Of a DNA stretch of 11,763 nucleotides, positions 1 through 6,849 are shown piece by piece. Every line of letters begins with the position of its first letter. Position 1 is the first letter of the stretch. Source of the stretch: an uncultured Bacteroides sp. (GTDB lineage Bacteria > Bacteroidota > Bacteroidia > Bacteroidales > Bacteroidaceae); assembly GCA_900551645.1 (NCBI GenBank), contig URWP01000065.1, forward strand, positions 1 through 11,763, read 5' to 3'. A program made the position numbers and the translations under genes. The notes beneath the pieces are model-generated. The model did no database searches. It had not been told where the DNA came from and saw only the letters and a program-made list of their open reading frames with translations.

Positions 1-571
1 TGGTTTTCAACTCACCTGCTGCTGCCAGATAAGGTACATAAGTCAGATGGACACACAAGGCATTTCTACCGAGTTCCCACTTCAACTGACGGATACTTTC
101 CAAATAAGGCAAAGATTCGATATCACCTACAGTACCACCGATTTCAGTGATGACAAAATCAAATTTATACTTGTTCCCAAGTAATTTGACATTACGTTTG
201 ATTTCATCAGTGATGTGAGGAATAATCTGGATTGTCTTACCCAGATAATCACCATGACGTTCTTTGTCTATTACACTCTTGTAGATACGGCCTGTTGTAA
301 TGTTGTTGGCCTTAGTAGTCTGGATTCCTAAGAAACGTTCGTAATGACCTAGGTCCAAATCGGCTTCATGTCCGTCAACGGTCACATAGCATTCGCCATG
401 TTCATAAGGATTCAATGTACCTGGGTCAATGTTGATGTAAGGGTCAAACTTCTGAATTGTTACGCTGTAGCCTCTGGCCTGCAGCAATTTACCGATAGAT
501 GATGAAATGATGCCTTTTCCTAATGAAGAAGCAACACCACCTGTCACGAAAATGTACTTTGTTTCTGCCAC
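1..571 (-). CDS. pyrG: CTP synthase, N-terminal part (runs off left edge)
   Basis: CTP synthase converts UTP to CTP with ATP and glutamine in the cytoplasm, the last step of pyrimidine nucleotide synthesis. Only the first 190 codons are here, covering most of the amidoligase (synthetase) domain; the glutaminase domain lies outside the window. Visible signatures are the P-loop-like VTGGVASSLGKG at residues 9-20, QKFDPYINIDPGT at 40-52, the DLDLGHYERF segment at 71-80 with Mg-binding acidic residues, and ITEIGGTVGDIES at 141-153. The start is GTG at 569-571, giving the conserved (M)AETKYIFVTGG; the frame upstream has no ATG before an in-frame TAG at 596-598, so the start is well fixed despite being non-ATG. 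No Shine-Dalgarno sequence is seen, as is common in Bacteroidetes. It is divergent from the DUF3078 gene. Identification is essentially certain. Confidence 0.97.
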   Translation of the reverse strand, partial: MAETKYIFVTGGVASSLGKGIISSSIGKLLQARGYSVTIQKFDPYINIDPGTLNPYEHGECYVTVDGHEADLDLGHYERFLGIQTTKANNITTGRIYKSVIDKERHGDYLGKTIQIIPHITDEIKRNVKLLGNKYKFDFVITEIGGTVGDIESLPYLESIRQLKWELGRNALCVHLTYVPYLAAAGELKT

Positions 572-611
572 AATATGAATGTTTAAAATTATCAACTACT
601 TTTCGAAGTTG

Positions 612-619
612 CAAAATTA
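612..619 (-). promoter_or_regulatory. Candidate pyrG promoter -7 box
   Basis: On the minus strand this reads TAATTTTG, a full match to the Bacteroides -7 consensus TAnnTTTG, about 40 nt upstream of the pyrG GTG start. The -33 partner is weak: TTTC at 640-643 with a 20-nt spacer. The region is AT-rich, so a chance match is possible. Confidence 0.45.
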
Positions 620-733
620 TAAAAAAAGCCGAAAACAATGAAATAAACGGCCAAAACATTTCTACTAATTTAGATTCATATCGTTCTCCTAACAATATTT
701 GTTGAAGTTTATGCCGAGTAGAAAAATAAATTG

Positions 734-741
734 TACATTTG
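734..741 (+). promoter_or_regulatory. Candidate promoter -7 box for the DUF3078 operon
   Basis: TACATTTG matches the Bacteroides -7 consensus TAnnTTTG, 22 nt upstream of the ATG at 764, which predicts a short leader. No good -33 TTTG lies at the ideal spacing (TTTG at 698-701 is too far; 710-713 is TATG). This box overlaps an in-frame TTG at 731, which argues against that TTG being the start codon. Confidence 0.5.
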
Positions 742-763
742 CGTAAAATTATTAACTGAAAAG

Positions 764-2191
764 ATGAAAAGATCAATAGGTGTTTTACTGTCAGTTTTGT
801 CAATTGGGAGTGGGTATACATACAGTATGGCTGCCGTACCTTCTATGCTTCAAACTGCGGTAGTCAATGACTCTTTAGTAGAGTCAAAATTTATGCCGGG
901 TACGTTTTTCCAGCCAGGACAAGAAAAGCTTAAATTCTATAGATTGGTTAATGGCTTCCGTAAACAGTACCGGGATGCAATGGAACGTTGGGATGATATT
1001 TATTTGATTATTACTGGACTTCGTACCGATCCGGATTATTATAAACTGGTAATACCAGCTACGTATTTTTCTGCTCCGATTACTGAATCGATGAGTATAG
1101 ATGATTGGAAACCGGAAATCCCTTTTGTCAAACAATCGTTGTTCGAAAAAGAACTAGAAAAGGTTCCTGATTTGGAAAAATCCAAACGGATAGACGAAGG
1201 AATTAACCGCCAGTTGCTTTATTTCTATACTCATTATCCACAGCTTGTAAAAATGAATGAAGAAAAGCTGAAGACATTGGATGTGCCTCAAGTTACGGTT
1301 GTCGAACAGAAATCTGCAAAAGAGGAAGTAAAGAAGTTCATTCAGCTGAACGTCCCTTCAGGACAAGTCGTGGATAAGGACCTGTTGGTTATCAAACCTA
1401 ATTTCTGGACAAAAGGAGGAAACGGATATCTGCAATTTTCTCAAAACTATATATCCTCTAACTGGTATAAGGGTGGTGAAAGTACCGTTTCTCTTTTATC
1501 CGGATTTACATGGCAAGCCAATTACGATGACAAGCAGCGCACTCAAATTGAAAACAAGATAGAATGGAAACTTGGGTTTATTACAGCCCCATCAGATACA
1601 ATACATAGTTACAAGGCCAACAATGACTTGCTTCGTATCAGTTCCAAAATTGGTTATAAGGCTATAAGCAACTGGTATTATACTCTTTCAGGAGAATTCA
1701 AAACCCAGTTCTTCTCAAATTATGAAACGAATACGAACAATCTGGTCTCCAGTTTCCTTTCACCGGCCGAATTGAACTTAGGTCTCGGTATGGACTACAA
1801 ATATATAAAAGACAATATCTGTAACGTTTCTGTATTGATAAACCCAATTAACTATACTTTATATAGTATTGCTGACGACCGCTTGGATCCAACTAAGTTC
1901 AACATCAAAGAAGGGCATAAACGGGAAAGTGTCTGGGGCTCAAAACTGGAAGCTACCTGGAAATGGAAACTGATGGAAACATTGATGTGGGAATCCCGTC
2001 TTTCTTACACTACGAATTATGAGAAAGTTTTGGCTGAATGGGAGAATACGTTTACATTTACTTTCAACAAATATCTTTCTACCAAATTTTTCTTTCATGG
2101 AAGATTTGATGATGGGGTAACGAGAGAGCCTGATGACAGTTACTTGCAGATACAAGAATTGCTAAGTTTCGGTCTGAACTATACCTGGTAA
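764..2191 (+). CDS. DUF3078 domain protein, probable outer-membrane beta-barrel
   Basis: A 475-residue exported protein of unknown function, found in Bacteroidetes as DUF3078. Residues 1-24 form a type I signal peptide (MKRS, hydrophobic core, cleavage probably near SMAA). A helical charged region follows (about 50-195). From about 214 the sequence is rich in aromatics and alternating beta strands, beginning with FWTKGGNGYLQFSQNY at 214-229 and NWYKGGES at 233-240, the recognisable DUF3078 pattern. It ends SFGLNYTW, a C-terminal aromatic typical of BAM-inserted outer-membrane barrels. I chose ATG 764 because the upstream in-frame TTG (731) overlaps the likely promoter and would put charged residues before the signal peptide. 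It is first in a probable operon with the TRIC and DUF1460 genes (38-bp gap to the next). The family call is firm; barrel topology is inferred; the function is not known. Confidence 0.88.
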   Translation: MKRSIGVLLSVLSIGSGYTYSMAAVPSMLQTAVVNDSLVESKFMPGTFFQPGQEKLKFYRLVNGFRKQYRDAMERWDDIYLIITGLRTDPDYYKLVIPATYFSAPITESMSIDDWKPEIPFVKQSLFEKELEKVPDLEKSKRIDEGINRQLLYFYTHYPQLVKMNEEKLKTLDVPQVTVVEQKSAKEEVKKFIQLNVPSGQVVDKDLLVIKPNFWTKGGNGYLQFSQNYISSNWYKGGESTVSLLSGFTWQANYDDKQRTQIENKIEWKLGFITAPSDTIHSYKANNDLLRISSKIGYKAISNWYYTLSGEFKTQFFSNYETNTNNLVSSFLSPAELNLGLGMDYKYIKDNICNVSVLINPINYTLYSIADDRLDPTKFNIKEGHKRESVWGSKLEATWKWKLMETLMWESRLSYTTNYEKVLAEWENTFTFTFNKYLSTKFFFHGRFDDGVTREPDDSYLQIQELLSFGLNYTW

Positions 2192-2229
2192 CAGTTTAAT
2201 CGCTTTTATTTATTATAAAACAAAAGATA

Positions 2230-2871
2230 ATGATTCTATTTCAAGTACCATCATTTGTAGACATTTTGGATTTTATCGGAACATTTGCTTTCGCCATCAG
2301 TGGTATCCGTTTGGCTTCAGCCAAACGATTTGATTGGTTCGGAGCATATGTAGTTGGTTTGGCGACCGCCATTGGAGGAGGTACCATCCGTGATGTTTTA
2401 CTAGACGTCACTCCTGCATGGATGACTACACCTGTTTATTTAATCTGTACAGCTATTGCCATGTTTTTTGTCATTGCTTTCGGTAAATACGTCATACGGT
2501 TGAACAACACTTTCTTTATCTTTGACAGTGTAGGTTTGGCTTTGTTCACAATTGTTGGTGCCGAAAAGAGTCTGGCTTTAGGGTATCCTTTTTGGGTAGC
2601 TATCATCATGGGAAGTATTACCGGTGCTGCAGGAGGTGTTATCCGCGACGTGTTCATCAACGAAATTCCTTTGATATTCCGCAAAGAGATATATGCCATG
2701 GCATGTGTCATCGGAGGTATCGCTTATTGGCTTTGTTTGAAAATGAATATGGAAACCAGTGTTTCTCAGATTATTGGAGGTAGCGTCGTACTTGTGACAC
2801 GTATTTTAGCCGTTAAGTACCGGATCACATTACCTATTCTGAAAGGAGACGCAGAAGAACATGGCAGTTAA
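2230..2871 (+). CDS. TRIC/UPF0126-family inner-membrane channel-like protein
   Basis: A 213-residue polytopic membrane protein of the UPF0126 (YadS/YicG) family, the prokaryotic relatives of trimeric intracellular cation (TRIC) channels. The family is an internal duplication of a three-helix glycine-rich unit, and both copies are visible: GGGTIRDVLLD at 49-59 and GGVIRDVFINE at 135-145, each preceded by a hydrophobic span, with about seven membrane segments in total. Prokaryotic TRIC proteins have been shown to form K+/cation-permeable trimers; the substrate of this copy is inferred only, and some relatives have been proposed to transport glycine. ATG 2230 is the first plausible start. Its last 11 bases overlap the start of the DUF1460 gene, suggesting co-transcription and possibly translational coupling. 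Length is normal for the family. Confidence 0.9.
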   Translation: MILFQVPSFVDILDFIGTFAFAISGIRLASAKRFDWFGAYVVGLATAIGGGTIRDVLLDVTPAWMTTPVYLICTAIAMFFVIAFGKYVIRLNNTFFIFDSVGLALFTIVGAEKSLALGYPFWVAIIMGSITGAAGGVIRDVFINEIPLIFRKEIYAMACVIGGIAYWLCLKMNMETSVSQIIGGSVVLVTRILAVKYRITLPILKGDAEEHGS

Positions 2872-3697
2872 TTATTGGGGATTAATAGGAGGGTTGTTCT
2901 TTGCGAATGCAGTAATGGCACAACCGGCAACAGATAGTATAAAAGTCACACGACTGTTAGAGGCCGCAAAAACATTATCGGCCGATAGCAGTCGTGTGCT
3001 GTTTTTTGCAAAGCAGTTTATCGGAACTTCATATGTTTCAGGAACATTGGACGCTCTGAATCCGGATGAGAATCTGATTGCTTGTCTGGATAAATTAGAT
3101 TGTACTACTTTTGTTGAAACAGTTACAGCCTTGGTCTTATGTGACAAACAGCATTTGACCAGTTATGATTCCTTCAGAAAAAATCTGACGGCAATACGTT
3201 ACCGAAACGGACAACGGAACGGATATCTGTCTCGTCTGCATTATTTCAGCGACTGGATTGCAGACAACGAACGAAAGAAAATTGTAAAAGAATATACATG
3301 TACAATCAGCAAACACACCTGTCTGGTAACGTTGAATTTCATGAGTCGGCATCCGGATGCTTATCCGATATTAAAAAATAATCCGGCACTTGTTAAACAG
3401 GTGAAACAAATGGAAGCATTGTGGCATTCATACACGATGCCTTACATTCCTAAAAGCTGGTTAAACAAGCAATCTGAAAAATTACCCATAACGAACGGGA
3501 GTATTCTGGCCTTGACAACAACCATTAACGGATTAGATGTAACACATGTAGGTTTCGCTTATTGGGTAGGAGGGAAGCTTCATCTTCTGCATGCTTCTTC
3601 ACAGGAAGGAAAGGTTATCCTTGACCCAATGACTTTGTATGAATATCAAAAGAATAAAAAGACCCATACCGGAGTACGGGTCATTGTTATTCTTTAG
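2861..3697 (+). CDS. DUF1460 NlpC/P60-type amidase (probable N-acetylmuramoyl-L-alanine amidase)
   Basis: A 278-residue secreted enzyme of the DUF1460 family, a branch of the NlpC/P60 papain-like fold described as highly specific amidases acting on muropeptide fragments at the MurNAc-L-Ala bond. Residues 1-20 are a signal peptide ending VMA before Q21. The catalytic cysteine is very probably C81 in LDCTTFVETVTAL; the histidine is probably H229 in THVGFAYW, and H244 in LLHASSQEG is another conserved-looking polar position. Likely role is periplasmic trimming or recycling of peptidoglycan fragments; activity of this copy is inferred from family. The ATG lies within the last codons of the TRIC gene (11-nt overlap), with AAGGAG at 2843-2848, rather distant (12 nt) and atypical for this phylum. 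The 3' end overlaps convergent mtgA by 11 bp and contains a terminator hairpin. Confidence 0.92.
   Translation: MAVNYWGLIGGLFFANAVMAQPATDSIKVTRLLEAAKTLSADSSRVLFFAKQFIGTSYVSGTLDALNPDENLIACLDKLDCTTFVETVTALVLCDKQHLTSYDSFRKNLTAIRYRNGQRNGYLSRLHYFSDWIADNERKKIVKEYTCTISKHTCLVTLNFMSRHPDAYPILKNNPALVKQVKQMEALWHSYTMPYIPKSWLNKQSEKLPITNGSILALTTTINGLDVTHVGFAYWVGGKLHLLHASSQEGKVILDPMTLYEYQKNKKTHTGVRVIVIL
3648..3695. terminator. Long, probably bidirectional hairpin terminator
   Basis: The outer arms AAAGAATA (3649-3656) and TATTCTTT (3688-3695) are perfectly complementary. The inner arms GACCC-A-TAC (3661-3669) and GTA-C-GGGTC (3674-3682) pair with one A/C mismatch around a CGGA loop. An imperfect A/T stretch with a bulged A at 3683 joins the two, giving a stem of about 20 bp. 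The arms end in A and T runs, so either strand reads as a GC-bearing stem with a U-rich tail. It sits where the plus-strand operon and minus-strand mtgA converge and could stop both. Most of it lies inside the DUF1460 coding sequence. Confidence 0.75.
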
Positions 3698-4373
3698 GAG
3701 GAAAAACGGGAACGCAACGCATCAGATACATGATTTTCTTCTGGCGCTTGAACATATAACTGCTAGGATTTCCAGAATTGAATTTATGAGGATTGGGCAG
3801 ACTGGCGGCAATCAATGCACACTGGCCTTTGGTAAGTTTGGAAGCTGTTGTTTGGAAATGTTCCTGAGCCACAGCTTCGGCTCCGTAGATGCCGTCCCCC
3901 ATTTCAATGGAATTCAGATAGACTTCCATAATTCGTTCCTTATCCCATACCAGTTCTATCAGTACTGTAAAATAAACTTCAAATCCTTTACGAATCCAGG
4001 AAGAAGAAGGCCATAGAAATACATTCTTGGCAGTCTGTTGACTAATGGTACTGGCTCCTCTGGCTTTCTTACGGGTCTTGTTCTCCTTGATTGCCTTATT
4101 GATTTCCACAAAATCGAATCCGTGATGTGATGCAAACCGATTATCCTCTGAAGCAATGACTGCCATGGGCAAATGACGTGAAATCTTTTCTTTGGGAACC
4201 CAATGATGCTCCAGTTTGACCGTTTCACCGTCCATAACCTGTCCGATGGTACGGATAATCATTAAAGGAGTAAGGTATACAGGTATAAACCGATAAGCAA
4301 TAACAGCCAGAATAGAGGATATGAAAAAAAATAATATCAGATTCCGAACCAATCTGAAGAATTTTCTTCGCAT
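3687..4373 (-). CDS. mtgA: Monofunctional peptidoglycan glycosyltransferase
   Basis: MtgA polymerises lipid II into glycan strands at the outer face of the inner membrane; it is a GT51 enzyme without a transpeptidase domain. The 228-residue protein has one N-terminal membrane anchor (about 10-32), then GT51 motifs: ASEDNRFASHHGFD at 74-87 with catalytic E76, RGASTISQQTAKNVFLW at 105-121, a basic stretch, and RIMEVYLNSIEMG at 147-159. I chose ATG 4371-4373 (MRRKFF, basic residues directly before the anchor). The open frame continues upstream to a GTG at 4422-4424, but that codon lies in the loop of the ompA terminator, so the longer form is unlikely; an ATG at 4395-4397 is a weaker alternative. 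A poor promoter match exists (TTTG at 4416-4419, 21-nt spacer, TATATTCA at 4387-4394). The coding end overlaps the convergent DUF1460 gene by 11 bp. Confidence 0.95.
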   Translation of the reverse strand: MRRKFFRLVRNLILFFFISSILAVIAYRFIPVYLTPLMIIRTIGQVMDGETVKLEHHWVPKEKISRHLPMAVIASEDNRFASHHGFDFVEINKAIKENKTRKKARGASTISQQTAKNVFLWPSSSWIRKGFEVYFTVLIELVWDKERIMEVYLNSIEMGDGIYGAEAVAQEHFQTTASKLTKGQCALIAASLPNPHKFNSGNPSSYMFKRQKKIMYLMRCVPVFPPKE

Positions 4374-4400
4374 AACTAGAAATGAATGAATATACATACA

Positions 4401-4441
4401 GATAATAAAAAGTGTCAAAGACACTGGAATATCTTTGACAC
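4401..4441 (-). terminator. Rho-independent terminator of the ompA-family gene
   Basis: A perfect 10-bp inverted repeat, GTGTCAAAGA (4412-4421) and TCTTTGACAC (4432-4441), encloses a 10-nt loop. On the minus strand it is followed directly by TTTTTATTATC (4401-4411). It lies 32 bp past the ompA-family stop codon and just upstream of mtgA, so mtgA either has its own promoter or depends on readthrough. Confidence 0.85.
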
Positions 4442-4473
4442 ATGATTATAAAAAGATAGGTCAGTTTCTGAAA

Positions 4474-5199
4474 TCAGTTCAATGTTCCGTTTTCTGCTTG
4501 CTTAATCATTTCCTGACTTGCATACATATAAACCTCTACGCGGCGGTTCTCCTGGCGCCCTGCAGCCGTACTATTATCAGCAACCGGATTTGATTCACCC
4601 AAACCTTCTACTGTTTTTATCTGACTGCTGCTTGCTCCACAAGTCATCAGATAACTAGCTACACTCTGTGCACGTTCCTGCGACAGATTCAGGTTTTTCT
4701 GCACACTCTGTTCTGCTGTGGAGTTCTTCCAGCCCTGATTATCGGTATATCCGTAGATGTTTACATCCATATCTGGATTCTGTTTCAATACATTATTGGC
4801 AAATTTACTCAAAGCTGCTTTTGCATTCGAACTCAATACCGCACTACTGGTATTGAACAAAATTCCTGAATCGAAAGTAACCTTTACAGCTTGGAGACCA
4901 TTATTGTCTGTTACCTGTTCCACTTGTGCTCCTTCAATTTCTTTAGCCTGTTCTGCAGCCTTATCCATCTTCTTACCGATTAATACGCCTGCACCTGCAC
5001 CTACAGCTGTACCCACAGCTGCACCGATGGCTGCACCTTTACCTTGTCCTACCACACCACCAATAATTGCACCTAATGCACCGCCGCTACCAGCACCTAT
5101 CAAACCACCTTTAGCTGTGTTCGACATGCCACAGCTGCTCATTACTAAACATGCGCTTAACAAGAAAGCCATTGAATTCGTTTTGTTCATTTTCTTCAT
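4474..5199 (-). CDS. OmpA-family lipoprotein with glycine-zipper domain
   Basis: A 241-residue lipoprotein that probably tethers the outer membrane to peptidoglycan. The signal peptide (MKKMNKTNS and a hydrophobic core) ends in lipobox LVMSSC, giving lipidated C23. Residues 31-76 are a glycine zipper with repeated GxxxG/AxxxG patterns (for example GALGAIIGGVVG and AAVGTAVGAGAG), predicted to insert in or associate with membrane. About 100-228 is the OmpA C-terminal domain: VTFDSGILFNTSSAVL at 107-122, YGYTDNQG at 149-156 with D153, the NxxLSxxRAxxVxxxL signature at 169-184 with R176, and GRQENRRVEV near the end. D153 and R176 correspond to residues that bind meso-diaminopimelate in the family. 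No acidic lipoprotein surface-export signal follows C23 (GMSNTAK), so a periplasm-facing anchor is likely. ATG 5199 fits the signal peptide; ATG 5190 (M4) is possible. It has its own promoter and terminator, so it appears monocistronic. Confidence 0.93.
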   Translation of the reverse strand: MKKMNKTNSMAFLLSACLVMSSCGMSNTAKGGLIGAGSGGALGAIIGGVVGQGKGAAIGAAVGTAVGAGAGVLIGKKMDKAAEQAKEIEGAQVEQVTDNNGLQAVKVTFDSGILFNTSSAVLSSNAKAALSKFANNVLKQNPDMDVNIYGYTDNQGWKNSTAEQSVQKNLNLSQERAQSVASYLMTCGASSSQIKTVEGLGESNPVADNSTAAGRQENRRVEVYMYASQEMIKQAENGTLN

Positions 5200-5233
5200 T
5201 TTTAATTGTTTAGTTATTTAAATAGTTATTGTG

Positions 5234-5251
5234 TTTCTTCAGCAGAAGAAA
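5234..5251 (-). promoter_or_regulatory. Small perfect hairpin in the ompA-gene leader
   Basis: TTTCTTC (5234-5240) and GAAGAAA (5245-5251) are perfect complements around a 4-nt loop. The hairpin lies in the predicted 5' untranslated region, about 35 nt before the start codon. It lacks a following U-run, so it is not a terminator. It may affect mRNA stability or act as a regulator site; no function can be assigned from sequence. Confidence 0.4.
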
Positions 5252-5317
5252 GCCTGTTGAAATCTGTACACCTTTTATAACAATCTGATATACTATGTTG
5301 TTACAGATATTCAAAAA

Positions 5318-5325
5318 CAAATATA
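5318..5325 (-). promoter_or_regulatory. Candidate promoter -7 box for the ompA-family gene
   Basis: On the minus strand this is TATATTTG, an exact TAnnTTTG match. TTTG/TTG copies lie upstream (5342-5345, 5351-5354), but none at the ideal 19-21 nt spacing. Transcription from here would give a leader of about 110 nt, long for a housekeeping gene. Confidence 0.5.
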
Positions 5326-5469
5326 CATATTTTTTTCATTCCAAATACAACAAAAAGAAAATACAACCGAAGGCAGAATAAAATTGTCAGCAAATGACCA
5401 GAAAAAAAGGACTTTATACCAGTGTTATTTTCAGTAGTAAATCTTCAAAATGTAGTAAGACATTCACTT

Positions 5470-5505
5470 AAAGCAAAGTAGAGCGCCTGAAAACAGACGC
5501 TCTAC
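5470..5505 (-). terminator. Terminator of the pyrB-pyrI-...-glyA operon
   Basis: Perfect arms GTAGAGCG (5478-5485) and CGCTCTAC (5498-5505) are extended inward by CTG/CAG after one C/A mismatch, around an AAAA/TTTT loop. On the minus strand the tail reads TTTGCTTTA. It lies 24 bp past the glyA stop codon, the expected place for the operon end. Confidence 0.85.
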
Positions 5506-5529
5506 CTTATTATTCAACTTCTAAAATCA

Positions 5530-6810
5530 TCAATAAGCGAAAAGAGGATATTTCTTCATTGTTTCGTTTACACGGGCACGCACCGAAGCAATAACTTCCT
5601 CGTTGTCTACATTCGACAGAACCGTTTCAATCATCTCTGCAATTTCTATCATCAGATCTTCTTTCGCTCCACGAGTGGTAATAGCCGGTGTTCCCAAACG
5701 GATACCTGAAGTCTGGAAAGCAGAACGGGTATCGAACGGTACCATATTCTTGTTGACCGTAATATCAGCAGATACCAGTGCCTTTTCAGCAACTTTACCA
5801 GTCAGATCCGGATATTTCGAGCGAAGATCAACCAACATGGAATGATTGTCTGTACCTCCTGACACGATAGTGAATCCTCTGTCCATCAAAGCCTGAGCCA
5901 GAACAGCGGCATTCTTCTTTACCTGCTTCTGATATTCCTTATATTCAGGTTGCAAACATTCTCCAAAAGCAACAGCTTTGGCTGCAATGACATGTTCCAG
6001 CGGACCACCTTGGATGCCAGGGAAAACCGCAGAGTCCAGCAGTTGAGACATCATCTTGATTTCACCCTTCAGAGTCTTCTTTCCCCATGGGTTAGGGAAG
6101 TCTTTACCCATCATGATGACACCTCCACGCGGACCACGCAGAGTCTTATGAGTAGTAGAGGTAACTATGTGCGCATATTTAACAGGATTGTCCAGCAAAC
6201 CGGCAGCTATCAAACCGGCTGGATGAGCCATGTCAATCATTAACAAAGCACCTACCTTATCGGCAATCTCGCGCATGCGTTTGTAATCCCATTCTCTGGA
6301 ATAGGCAGAACCTCCACCTACAATCAATTTCGGATGTTCACGTAAGGCTATTTCTTCCATTTGGTCATAATCCACACGACCAGTATCCTTATTCAGGTTG
6401 TATTCACATGGCGTATACAAGATACCGGAAGTATTAACTGCAGAACCGTGAGAGAGATGACCTCCATGAGCCAGATTCAGCCCCATGAACTTATCACCCG
6501 GATTCAGTACAGCCAGAAAAACGGCTGCATTAGCCTGTGCTCCCGAATGAGGCTGCACATTTGCCCATTCTGCTCCGAATATCTGCTTCAGACGGTCGAT
6601 TGCAATCTGTTCGCTTTGGTCTACTACCTCACAGCCTCCATAATAACGTTTACCGGGATATCCTTCTGCATATTTGTTGGTCAGGCAGGAACCCATAGCT
6701 TCCATCACCTGGTCACTGACAAAATTTTCTGAAGCAATCAGCTCAATACCTTTCAACTGCCGCTGATGTTCTTTTTCAATGATACTAAAAATCAATTCAT
6801 CTCTTTTCAT
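5530..6810 (-). CDS. glyA: Serine hydroxymethyltransferase
   Basis: GlyA is a cytoplasmic PLP enzyme interconverting serine + THF with glycine + 5,10-methylene-THF, the main one-carbon source for dTMP, purine and methionine synthesis. The 426-residue product is family length. Visible landmarks are the N-terminal ELIASENFVS at 23-32, NKYAEGYPGKRYYGG at 45-59, PHSGAQAN at 87-94, IDMAHPAGLIAAG at 192-204, the PLP lysine K222 in STTHKTLRGPRGG, and R371 in SGIRLGTPAITTRG, which binds the substrate carboxylate. The start is ATG 6808-6810 (MKRDELIF); the open frame extends nine codons upstream (to 6837), but those residues are not family-like. It lies 39 bp after the PorT-like gene and ends the operon before a strong hairpin. 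A weak internal promoter is conceivable (TAACTTTA at 6825-6832, one mismatch from TAnnTTTG). Confidence 0.97.
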   Translation of the reverse strand: MKRDELIFSIIEKEHQRQLKGIELIASENFVSDQVMEAMGSCLTNKYAEGYPGKRYYGGCEVVDQSEQIAIDRLKQIFGAEWANVQPHSGAQANAAVFLAVLNPGDKFMGLNLAHGGHLSHGSAVNTSGILYTPCEYNLNKDTGRVDYDQMEEIALREHPKLIVGGGSAYSREWDYKRMREIADKVGALLMIDMAHPAGLIAAGLLDNPVKYAHIVTSTTHKTLRGPRGGVIMMGKDFPNPWGKKTLKGEIKMMSQLLDSAVFPGIQGGPLEHVIAAKAVAFGECLQPEYKEYQKQVKKNAAVLAQALMDRGFTIVSGGTDNHSMLVDLRSKYPDLTGKVAEKALVSADITVNKNMVPFDTRSAFQTSGIRLGTPAITTRGAKEDLMIEIAEMIETVLSNVDNEEVIASVRARVNETMKKYPLFAY

Positions 6811-6849
6811 GGAAATTATCTTTTTAAAGTTACGCAATCTATATTAGAA

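Larger units (their letters stand above)
5200..5529. other. Intergenic region between ompA-family gene and glyA
   Basis: This 330-bp AT-rich gap holds the ompA leader with its hairpin, the ompA-gene promoter and, near glyA, the glyA terminator. Between about 5355 and 5465 I see nothing I can name: no convincing ORF, no tRNA-like fold and no repeat. Confidence 0.6.

Noticed and set aside
3696..3701. AGGAGG Shine-Dalgarno-like sequence on the plus strand just after the DUF1460 gene
   Set aside because: No suitable start codon or protein-like frame follows; it is the complement of the mtgA C-terminal PPKE codons.
4757..5221. Open frame on the plus strand encoding a proline/alanine-rich 154-residue protein
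   Set aside because: It is antisense to the glycine-zipper part of the OmpA-family gene; Pro/Ala richness is what the complement of Gly/Ala codons gives. No recognisable domain.
6811..6837. Nine-codon N-terminal extension of glyA
   Set aside because: The conserved SHMT start MKRDELIF fits ATG 6810, and the extra residues look like untranslated leader.
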